This document shows positions 23,303 to 32,518 of a DNA stretch of 64,000 bases, in pieces (position 1 is the stretch's first letter; each line of letters opens with the position of its first letter). The notes under the pieces were generated by a model. That model was given only the letters and a program-made list of their open reading frames with translations, did no database searches and was not told the DNA's origin. Made by a program: the position numbers and the translations under genes. The stretch comes from Stereum hirsutum FP-91666 SS1 (Eukaryota > Basidiomycota > Agaricomycetes > Russulales > Stereaceae): NCBI RefSeq assembly GCF_000264905.1, contig NW_006763152.1:186001-250000 (forward strand). The letters are read 5' to 3'.

Positions 23303-26079
23303 ATGTTCTTCGGAGCGCTTGCTCTACTCTTTGTCGGCGCCTTTGTCGCTGCCGATGATACTGTTTACGCGCCTGGAACTGGTAATCTTGCGTCTGGATG
23401 GGAAAATTGGTCTTGGTCGTCCACACTCGACTTCGCCTCCACCGCTGGACCCGGAGCCGTAGAATCTATCTCGGTTAACACGACAGCTTGGGGTGCGCTC
23501 TCTACGTATGCCGAAACCGCATTCGACAACAACTATGCTGGTCTCCGATTTGATATCTCTGGAGCGCAGCCTGATGTCTCCATTTATTTCTCTACTTCCT
23601 CCAACTCCGATGTCTCTCCTTCTCTTCCGTTGGCATCTATGAGCAACTTTGTCAACGAGAGCGCCTGGACAACGATCACTCTGGACTTTAACAACCTTCC
23701 TGGAAACGAAGGCGTTCTTGCCACCGACTCTTGTGAGTGGCTATCTCTTTTTTGACCATGAAAAACAATCTTAGACTGTTGTCACGACAGGGAACCTCAT
23801 CAATTTCCAATGAGGTGCGAACGGTGCATCATACTTTATCACGAACATTGTTCTTCTCGATGGTAAGTCACCACTTTACCAGCGAATACCCACACTTACA
23901 CTCATGAATCAATACAGAGATCATCGTGACGCCGATATTTCTGTCTGCTGAGCCCCTGGCGGGGGACGTTCTCGCTGTCACCTCACAGGGAGACGTCGAC
24001 TTCTCTCAGATCTCGGCCACGCTCAATGGCAAAGACCTAACGTTGAACAAAACTGCCACATTCTCCCCTTCGGACACCCCGTCGCAGACCATATCATACT
24101 TCACTCTATCCAGTCCACTCTCCTCTGGTTCCCTTCTCATCATAGCCGGCACCAACACCACCTTCAACTACACCATCCCAGCGCCCTCCTACGGTACCAT
24201 CAACATCGGAAACACAAAGGACATATCCCCTTCGATCTATGGCGTCAACTTCCCTACGGATGCAGACTACATCAAACTCTTGGGCGTCACCGTGAGCCGC
24301 TGGGGCGGCAACGCCGTCACGGCATACAACACGAACGGTACATTCACAAACGCTGGCAACGACTGGTACTTCGAGAACCGTATCGCCGACCCGATCGCCG
24401 ACCCATTCCTGCAGTTCGTCTCGGAGGCTGGAAGCAAGAGTCTTTTCACAATTCCAGCGTACGTCTTGAGAAATTGTTGTTCGTCACGAAGACGATTGAC
24501 TCTCGGTTAGGCTTGACTGGGTTGCGAAGGACAACGTCTCATACTCGTACTCTCGTACTGTTTATCCTGGTACGTTCTTGGGCATGTATTACTTTCAATA
24601 TCTGACGTATTGCGTAGACCAAGAAGCCTACGATCCTTACAATAGCGATGCCGGAGATGGTCTTCTCCCGAACGGATCCTGGGTGACGCCACCGCCACAA
24701 AGCAACGCATACACCCCTTGGAACACGTCCATGGCAGCGGCGATGTTGACAGCGATGCCAATCAAGCCCGATATCATCACTGGTGAGCCATGTGTCTATA
24801 TCTTGCTCTGTATTCTAGAATTGTGGTGCTAATCAGGTCACAACATTGCTTGTAGTCGACAACGAAATAGAAATCGCGTCGAACACACACCAAGACATGC
24901 ACCCCGACCCAATGGGATATGACGAGGAGCTCGCCCGCGTCATCGCTACCGCCATCATGGCAAAAAACACTCTTCCAAGCGTCGAAGTCGCTGCACCTTC
25001 CACCTGCGCCTGGTGGTACTGTCAGTCATTTTCCTTGTTTTATATTCAGGGTATCATTTCATTAATGGGCACGGAAACTTCAGACTGGACGAGCAGCATT
25101 GGCTACACCGACAACGCTGCCCACAATAACGAAGACTTCCTCCCTTGGTTCCTTGCCCAGATGAACAACGCATCGACACAGGCCGGTACACGCCTCCTCG
25201 ACTACCTCGATATTCACTACTACTTTGCGGCGGATACGAGTGCCAATGACGCTGACGCGAAGGCCCTCAGGCTCAGAATGACCCGTTCATGGTGGGGTAC
25301 GAATATTCTTCTGCTAACTGCTCGGTTTTGGAGTATTCGACTGATGGAATGGCCATGCTCACAGACCCAGAGTACATCGATGAATCATACATCGGGACGT
25401 CCGTTCCCGCTCAATGGAGCGAACCAAACCCAAACGCCGTCGTTCTCATCCCACGTATGCAACAGCTCATCGAGCAATACTATCCTGGAACCAAGCTTTC
25501 GGTATCCGAATGGTCTTCGACAGACGATACAGACATCACTGGAGGTCTCGTCACTGTCGACTCCCTCGGTATCTTCGGTGTCAATGGCCTCGATCAGGCG
25601 ACTTACTGGTCTCAGCCCGACCAGATGGGACCCATAGGATTGGCGTATTGGCTTTACCGAGGGTATTTGCGCTCTGTTTGATTCATGGATCTAGTAGAGC
25701 TCAATGACATGAACTGAATAGGAACGGTACATACTTCGGCGACAAGAGCGTGCAGGTTAACATGGCTGACAGGAACGAAGATGTCCTCGGCGTCTACGCC
25801 AGCACGTCCGATGGAGAGAAGGTAACGATGGTCATCGTCAACAAGGACGTCGTCCCGGTCAACCTCGCTATCTCCAACATACCAGCTGGGTCTTACTTCC
25901 TTCGTCACTTTGGTGGTGATGCCGGTGTGGCGAAGTGGCAGGTGAGACTCAGATCTGAGCCTTCTGCTTAACTGTACCCTTCAGCTGACCCATTGCGTTC
26001 GTAGACGACGATAGATATCGATGCGAACAGCAACTTTGTCGTGCCGTCGTACACAGCTGTGTTCTTCCAGCAACAGTGA
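23303..26079 (+). CDS. GH44 family endoglucanase/xyloglucanase, stop avoided by alternative acceptor
   Basis: Ten exons: 23303-23732, 23815-23862 (or 23791-23862), 23918-24458, 24511-24569, 24618-24782, 24856-25020, 25084-25296, 25365-25662, 25722-25941 and 26005-26079; 737 residues with the shorter exon 2. A signal peptide (about 18 residues) precedes an N-terminal beta-sandwich-like domain (to about 250). The GH44 domain follows, shown by SPSIYGVNF, SRWGGN (286-291), the VDNE acid/base motif (E418), HQDMHPDP and the candidate nucleophile in LSVSEW (E589), then a C-terminal beta domain. It should cut beta-1,4-glucan or xyloglucan outside the cell. With the 23791 acceptor, TGA at 23811-23813 would end the protein early. 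Using the AG at 23814 drops exactly 24 bases and restores the frame. Family assignment is from remembered motifs. Confidence 0.85.
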
Positions 26080-26732
26080 GGCACAATGTGAAGAGGCTGC
26101 TTTTCCTGTGGGCTTTGTGGCGCACCGTGTATCCTTCCGGGTTTGATAATTTTAATGAATCATGACTTGGCGTCGATGCGGGTAACCGTATGATAGAGGA
26201 ATTCCGAAAGCATTGACCAGGATTCCTGCTCCTTATCGGTCTCATCGTAAATGATTCCAAAATCGCACAACTGACCACCGTCAAAACAGCATGATCTATC
26301 AAACCAAGCAACAATCCGGGCATTCTTTCCATCATCTTCCGACTTCTCAGTATTGGTGTTGTTGACATGAGGAAAACGGAACTTTGCCAACCTTCGACAG
26401 GCGCTGCGGCCGCTTTGTGTCCCGACATCCTGTGGGGCATGTCGCTGTAGCTCACCATGTCAGAATATGACAAGGATGAAGATTCTCATAGTATGTATCT
26501 ACACAGATCTGTGCCCGTGCTAGCCTTCGAAACCCGAAATGCCGAACAAGATATAATATAATAGATATCGGTACACAGAGCAAAAGCGTCTGTTAGTTTC
26601 CCCGAAAAGGGTACTAGTCTCCTGGGCCACGGAGAGGCCGACGCCGGGAGCAAGTTCGTACTGAACTATGCTCCCTATACCAGGAGAAAAAAAAAGAAAA
26701 GGGGAGGGAGGGGTAAAAGGGTGAGTCGGGAG
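26080..26732. other. intergenic, 3' flank of the GH44 gene
   Basis: Short open frames only. An AT-rich patch (near 26545-26565) lies before the repeat array. Nothing else is evident. Confidence 0.45.
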
Positions 26733-26827
26733 TGGATGGATGCGAGGCTGATCACCGGCACCCACGCCCGACCCGAAACGAACAACGCTGTACGGCGTGT
26801 CCGTGGCCCGAACCAAACTGTTTATTC

Positions 26828-27295
26828 GGTGCGATCATGCCTAGGGCAAATTACTCACCCGTCCACAGCTTGGAACGAACCAAGAAGGAAAGGTTGAAAC
26901 TGCTTATTCGGTGCGATCATGCCTGAGGCAGATTACCCACCCGTCCACAGCTCAAGAACTAAGCGAACGAACCAAACTGCTTATTCGGTGCGATCATGCC
27001 TAAAGCAGATTACCCACCCTTCCGCGATTTGGAACGAGCGAGGAGAAGGAAAGCATGGTGTTATTGCTGCCTCGAGGAGGCAGAATATCCGCCCGCTGCC
27101 TGGTTCGAACGAGCGGATCGAGCCGTGAACAGTAGAATCATGCCTCGGGCAGATTACCGACCAATTCACGACCCGAAACCGAACGAACGAAGGTGAAAAG
27201 GGTATAGTAAAAAGTAGAGCCGGCAGTTACGGTGCGATCATGCCTAGGGCAGATTACCCACCCACGTCCCGGCTCAAAAAAGGGAGAGGAGAAGG
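26828..27295. repeat. degenerate tandem array, 70-95 bp units
   Basis: Five to six imperfect units carry the core GGTGCGATCATGCCTAGGGC followed by AGATTACCCACCC. Units start near 26828, 26910, 26986, 27135 and 27230, with a diverged unit near 27067. Between cores lie GAACGAACGAACC-like spacers. No protein frame runs through, so this is a non-coding minisatellite between the GH44 gene and the F-box units. Confidence 0.85.
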
Positions 27296-27839
27296 TGTAT
27301 GTAGAAAAGGATGGGGCTTTTTGGTGGACGAACCTCACTGGCCTTTATACCCTTCGGTGTCTGTGAACGCGGCCCACGATGCGACCGCCAGTCTGAGATA
27401 TGTCTTAGAATGACTGGAGGCAGCGTGAGCTGAGTGGCTCCGGTGAGACATTGGGTGGCACAATGAATTAAATGTGAGACATTTCGAGGACTAGCGGGCT
27501 CGATCATTCCAACTCGAGAACACAATTCTGTTCTACTCGGGCGACGAGAGACTTCATCTGGGAGTGTCTAAGATGCAACTAAAACAGTGACCCTATGAGC
27601 TGAGGGCGCGCCCTGGTGCGCCGAAAAGGCAGTCGGGAAGTTTCCGCAGCGAGCGTTGTAAGATTGAAGGCAGTCGGCGACTCGGCGAGAACTCGGAGAA
27701 ACAGGACGCGCGAGGCTGTCGGCTTGGGATCCTAACAAGGACAAACAACTTCGCCACCCGATCACTGCCATGCCGTTTTCCACATCTCTCCCACCTTCCA
27801 CCGCCTCCCATCCCGATTGTATCGATCTCTTCTACGCGT

Positions 27840-27875
27840 GGTATCAATCAACATCTTAGATTCTGAAAGAGCCAT
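27840..27875 (+). promoter_or_regulatory. diverged promoter block of F-box copy B
   Basis: It contains ACATCTTAGATTCTGAAAGA, a changed form of the block in copies A and C. The ATATATA core of the other two is not preserved, so this copy may be expressed differently. Confidence 0.45.
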
Positions 27876-28089
27876 TTCAAGCTCCGGTGATCAACTCTCA
27901 GGTATGAAGTCTATGCTAAAAAATCTTCACTTGTTTGGCATTGCTCAAGTAGGAACGCTGCTTGACGAGTTATTTCACCTTATTGTGTAGCTTCCCCCTC
28001 TTGAACGGCGGACATCCTTTCAGTTACATTTGGATCCTCAAAGTTTCAAGCATCTCGTGCGATAACTCGACCGCGGCTCCCTCCTCAGC

Positions 28090-29556
28090 ATGTCTGCTCT
28101 CGCGCAGACGCGGTGTCATATCGATACTATCCCTGTGGAAATTCTCACCGAGATATTTATACACGTCTGTGAGGCGCATACTCCTTCTCAGCAGCCAAAA
28201 TCTTTGCAACAAGCCATCTCTTTATACACTCGACCTATCGACGTGTCTCACGTCTGCCGTCATTGGCGCGAAGTCGCACTCGCTTGTGCCCGTCTTTGGA
28301 CATTTATACTCGTCTCAGAAAGACATGAACATGGTCTGGAGCGCTTCGACGCGTTTGTAAAGCGCTCCAAGAAGTCACCACTACGCATATTCATTTCGTG
28401 GTCTCCCACAGAGGATGATCGATCAGGTCGTGACCCTATCGACTGGGAGCATTTCTCCCAGATGAGCGATGTTTTCGTTGATACGACTTTGGAACAAATC
28501 CTCCGCTCTAGCCATCGATGGACGTCATTCCATCTCAGCATCGAAACTGCACGGTTGATGTCCCGTATCGAAAGGAGACTTTCTACAGTCGATGCTCCGC
28601 TGTTGAGAGATGTAGCTCTCGGCACAACATTTCCCCAAGACTCGGACGTCCCGTCCGTTTGGAATGCCAGTAAGCGATGGTCAGGACGTCCTCCCTTTCT
28701 TGCATGCGACCTGCGGAGCTTGTACCTCTCCCAGACGCCGCCGAATTGGATCGATCATACACCTTATTGCATGGACCGTACGCCTTACTACACGAATCTA
28801 CAATCGCTTACGCTTGACCGTGTCACCGTGCCCTTCATCTCTGCATTCATGCGTTTTCTGGCCGGCTTCCCCCTCCTTGAAGCCCTTGCCCTACGGACCT
28901 TTCGATTTAACACCATGCGTGGCGGTACTCAGAATGACCCTCTCGTTGAGTTGCCTCTGTTGCGCTGCTTTTCTATCACAGGTCTCGGCCCACAAGACGG
29001 CGAGGTGTTGTTCACTCAGCTACGCATGCCGAACATCAAAGTCATGACTCTTGACTGCGAGGAACAACATCATGATAATCTCCGGTGGGATACTGCCGTC
29101 TCCCTACTCTCCGCCGCCTATCCCGGTTCTTCGACATCGGCACTTGATTCAGTCCAAGTACTCCGAATAGGTCAATTGGAGTGCGACTCTTCACTTCTCC
29201 CGTCATTTTTCCAGCGCTTGTCCGACCTCCGAGTTCTCGTTGTCGATTGCTCGAGCACAGGATGGGACAAGTTTTTGGTCCATGTACAGACCACACCGCA
29301 CCTTCCTCTTCTCACGATCCTCGTATGTCCTGGGATTTCCTACGAGCAGCTACATCACCTCGTCGTCGAGAGTACGATGTCTGAAGTCCCCATCCAACGC
29401 GTATTTGTCACGAAGGATACGAGATTTTCGAGCAGCGCTGTTGTTTCAAATATAAGGACCGTGGAGGTTTTGGAGGAGCTCCCGTCTTCAGAGGAAGGCC
29501 AAATCGATGCTTCTTTAGGTGACTTACTGGCGGCGTATTTTGATGCGGAGGAATAA
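28090..29556 (+). CDS. F-box protein, duplicated family member
   Basis: A single open frame of 488 residues. The N-terminal F-box reads DTIPVEILTEIFIHVCE ... VSHVCRHWREVALACARLWT, then KRSKKSPLRIFISWSP and a leucine-rich body ending in the acidic ELPSSEEGQIDASLGDLL block. A role as SCF ubiquitin-ligase adaptor is inferred from family. It carries the internal DHTPYC / DRTPYY doubling near residue 225, like the 20713 copy. Its last third is nearly identical at DNA level to the 30430 gene (for example around 29141-29200 versus 31481-31540), which points to recent duplication or gene conversion. The frame is intact. Confidence 0.92.
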   Translation: MSALAQTRCHIDTIPVEILTEIFIHVCEAHTPSQQPKSLQQAISLYTRPIDVSHVCRHWREVALACARLWTFILVSERHEHGLERFDAFVKRSKKSPLRIFISWSPTEDDRSGRDPIDWEHFSQMSDVFVDTTLEQILRSSHRWTSFHLSIETARLMSRIERRLSTVDAPLLRDVALGTTFPQDSDVPSVWNASKRWSGRPPFLACDLRSLYLSQTPPNWIDHTPYCMDRTPYYTNLQSLTLDRVTVPFISAFMRFLAGFPLLEALALRTFRFNTMRGGTQNDPLVELPLLRCFSITGLGPQDGEVLFTQLRMPNIKVMTLDCEEQHHDNLRWDTAVSLLSAAYPGSSTSALDSVQVLRIGQLECDSSLLPSFFQRLSDLRVLVVDCSSTGWDKFLVHVQTTPHLPLLTILVCPGISYEQLHHLVVESTMSEVPIQRVFVTKDTRFSSSAVVSNIRTVEVLEELPSSEEGQIDASLGDLLAAYFDAEE

Positions 29557-30183
29557 CTGTAGTCCCTTCGGTTTGCTATGGCGAGCTCGAGCTCCAAGGA
29601 CTCAAGCTCGTGGACCAGAAGGCGAGACATATTTATTTCTTCGTGCGTTTCAGCCTTCGAGATCTAACAGACACATATAAAGACTGTTTCCAGATACGGA
29701 GCAGCACTGCTCGTCCTGTTTTCTATCTTTCGCCCTGCTCGTGTACATACTAAATATAAAATTCTCGCTCTGTGTTTGTGTCCCATCTACTGCATGACAT
29801 ATAAAGATCTATGTATATGAATACAAAGAACATGTGCGCGGGAAAGAAACCAACCAAATCTTCACAACCTCGTGTGGCGTACGCGGCGCGGCTGAATCTT
29901 CGATACATCGAAGGGCTTGGAGATTGTCAGGAGCAGACAGTGAGATAAAATCCCAATAGATACAGAGTGAAAGAAGAGTTTACATGGTTGGACCATAGTC
30001 GAGCTTGTCCCAATGCGGTCATGAGCGTTGCAGAAAGGCACTCAGCGGGAACTCGGCGAGAACAGGAGAGGCTTCGGATCCTAACAATGACAAACAACTT
30101 CGCCACCCGATCACTGCCAAGTCGTTTGTCTCTCTCCCGCCTTCCACCGCCTTCCATCCTCGTTGTACCGGTCTGCCCTACAT

Positions 30184-30223
30184 GTGATATATACCGATAT
30201 CTTAGACTCTGAAGGGAACCATT
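30184..30223 (+). promoter_or_regulatory. promoter block of F-box copy C
   Basis: GTGATATATACCGATATC followed by TTAGACTCTGAAGGG matches the minus-strand block at 22389-22428 almost base for base. Confidence 0.6.
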
Positions 30224-30429
30224 TCAAGCTTCGTTCCGAGGTATAAAGTCTGTACCAGTGAGGAAGCCTCATTCATTTCGCAGTGTTCAGGTTGGAACGT
30301 TGACTGACAAGTCACTCCACGTCATCGTGTAGCTTCCACCTCTTCAAGGACGAACATCCTCTCACTTATACGTGAACTCTGAAAGCTCCACGTATCTCGC
30401 GCGACCGTCCAACCGCGACTGTTTTCTTC

Positions 30430-31890
30430 ATGTCCACCCTCGAACCGACGCAGTGTCATATCGATCTTATTCCTGTGGAAATTCTCACAGAGATATTCCT
30501 ACACGTCTGCGACGCGCATACTCCTTCTCACCAGCCAAAGTCTTTGCAAGAGCCCATCCCTCTATACATCAGACCGATCGACTTGTCCCATGTCAGCCGT
30601 TGTTGGCGCGATGTCGCACTCGCCTGTGCCCGTCTTTGGACGTGCATCGTCATCGCAGACAGGCACGAACATGATTTAGAGCGTTTTGATGTTTTTGTAG
30701 AGCGCTCAAAGCAGTCGCCACTGCACATGTTCATTTCTTGGACTCCCACAGAAGATGATCGACTAGATCTTGACGCCGTCGACTGGATGCGTTTCTCCCA
30801 GATCCGCGATGTTTTTGTGCATGAGACTCTGGAGAAACTCATCTCGTCTAGCCATCGATGGGCGTCATTCTTCCTCTATGTTGAAACTGCAGGGGTGATG
30901 TCCTGCGTTCTGAAGAGACTTTCTATAGTCGAGGCTCCTCTGCTGAGAGATGTAACTGTCTGCCAAACGTTCTACAGAGGTGTAGATGCCTGGTCGAATG
31001 AAGAGGCCATGTTAGCCAACGATGAGAGATGGGTGGAATGTTTTCCCTTTCCTGCATGCGACCTGCGGACCTCGTATCTCGACCAGACGGTGCCGAATTC
31101 CCTCGATCGTACACCTTACTACCCGAATCTCCAGTCCTTGACGCTTGACCATGTCATCGGGCCGTCCATCCCTAACTTCATGCGTTTTCTGGCCACCTTC
31201 CCCCTTCTCGAAGCCCTCACCCTACAGAGCTTTCAATCTGAGACCATATATGGCGGTTTCACCCCCCCTCCTAATGGCCCTCTCGTCGAGTTGCCTCTGT
31301 TGCGCTACTTTTGCATCAGCGCCCTCCACCCACAAGATGGTGAAGCCTTGTTTTCCCACCTACGCATTCCGAACGTCAAAATCATGGATCTTGACTGCGC
31401 AAAAAGAGATAATCTCCAATGGGATACCGCCATCTCCCTGCTTTCCGCTGTCTATCCCGATTCGTCGACGTCGGCACTTGATTCAGTCCAAGTACTCCGA
31501 ATAGGTCAATTGGAGTGCGACTCTTCACTTCTCCCGTCCTTCTTCCAACGCTTGGCCAACCTTCGAGTTCTTGTTATCGATTGCTCCAGCACAGGATGGG
31601 ACAAGTTTCTGGTCCATGTGCAGACTACGCCACACCTTCCTCTTCTCACGACGCTCGTATGTCCTGGGATTTCCTATGAACAGCTATATTACCTCGTCGT
31701 TGAGAGAACGATGTCTTCCTTCCCCATTCAACACGTGTTCGTCACGATGGATACAAGGATTTCGAGACACGCCGTTGTTTCAAACCTAAGGACTGTGGAG
31801 GTTTTGGAGGAGCTCCCGTCTTCAGAGGATGGCCAAATCGATGCTTCGCTAGGCGACTTGGTGACGGCGTATCTTAGAGTCGGGGAATAA
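30430..31890 (+). CDS. F-box protein, duplicated family member
   Basis: A single open frame of 486 residues in the same family as 20713 and 28090. The F-box (DLIPVEILTEIFLHVCD ... LSHVSRCWRDVALACARLWT) has serine in place of the usual cysteine in SHVCR. The ERSKQSPLHMFISWTP segment and the C-terminal acidic ELPSSEDGQIDASLGDL block are present. The short DHTPYC doubling of its sisters is absent (LDRTPYY only). An SCF adaptor role is inferred. The middle third (residues 150-260) differs most from its sisters, while the last third is nearly identical to the 28090 copy, so different parts of the gene have different histories. Confidence 0.92.
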   Translation: MSTLEPTQCHIDLIPVEILTEIFLHVCDAHTPSHQPKSLQEPIPLYIRPIDLSHVSRCWRDVALACARLWTCIVIADRHEHDLERFDVFVERSKQSPLHMFISWTPTEDDRLDLDAVDWMRFSQIRDVFVHETLEKLISSSHRWASFFLYVETAGVMSCVLKRLSIVEAPLLRDVTVCQTFYRGVDAWSNEEAMLANDERWVECFPFPACDLRTSYLDQTVPNSLDRTPYYPNLQSLTLDHVIGPSIPNFMRFLATFPLLEALTLQSFQSETIYGGFTPPPNGPLVELPLLRYFCISALHPQDGEALFSHLRIPNVKIMDLDCAKRDNLQWDTAISLLSAVYPDSSTSALDSVQVLRIGQLECDSSLLPSFFQRLANLRVLVIDCSSTGWDKFLVHVQTTPHLPLLTTLVCPGISYEQLYYLVVERTMSSFPIQHVFVTMDTRISRHAVVSNLRTVEVLEELPSSEDGQIDASLGDLVTAYLRVGE

Positions 31891-31960
31891 CGCGGTCCTC
31901 TTGCTTTGCTATGACGAGCTGGAGCTCCAAGGACTCAAGCTCGTGGACAGGAAGGTGAGA

Positions 31961-32518
31961 CACACTGCGCGACGCTGCTTTTCCTGTTTTCTCCCCTTCA
32001 CCGTTGTGGTTGTCTCTATTTTTCGTGATGCTCATGTACACACAACGATTCTTGCTCTGTGTTCATGCCCCACTTACTACACAATATATACGAGAGTGCT
32101 GAGACCATGTGCGAAGGGAAGAAACTACCGAAGTCTTTACAACCTCGTGTGGCGTCCGTGTGGCATGCGTATTTCGCTTCACATTTAGGAAAACTACAAT
32201 TCGACACGTTCAAGCGACCTCATCTGATTTAATAGTACTACAGTGACAGATCGTTTGCTATTCTAACGAACGACGGCGACGCGAAACTAGATATATGCTA
32301 TGCACAAGAAACAACAACGGCGACTGAAATGAACCCTACCGAGAAACGGAGAAAAAAAAAGAACGCCATCAAAGCGATGCCTCGCAAGCAAACCAGCAAT
32401 AGATAAAAGAAGCAGTACAAACCTTGACTATACTTCATCCTTCGCTCCAACTTCGCCTACAACCCTGCATCGACACCCAAACGTATACATCATACACCAG
32501 CAGCCTTTCCCCTCCATC
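31961..32518. other. intergenic, 3' flanks only
   Basis: This is 3' flank of the last F-box gene and of the convergent transcription-factor gene. No gene is seen. Confidence 0.5.

Larger units (their letters stand above)
27640..29650 (+). repeat. F-box duplication unit, copy B
   Basis: This segment matches copy A (20640-22650, inverted) and copy C (29985-31960) across upstream flank, coding region and 3' flank. The block GGATCCTAACAAGGACAAAC at 27725-27744 is an upstream marker found in all three units, with small changes. Confidence 0.85.
29985..31960 (+). repeat. F-box duplication unit, copy C
   Basis: It begins at a flank shared with copy A (GGACCATAGTCGAGCTTGTC near 29991) and runs to a 3' flank of GAGCTCCAAGGACTCAAGCT type near 31922. 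It follows copy B directly in the same orientation, about 335 bases apart. Confidence 0.85.
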
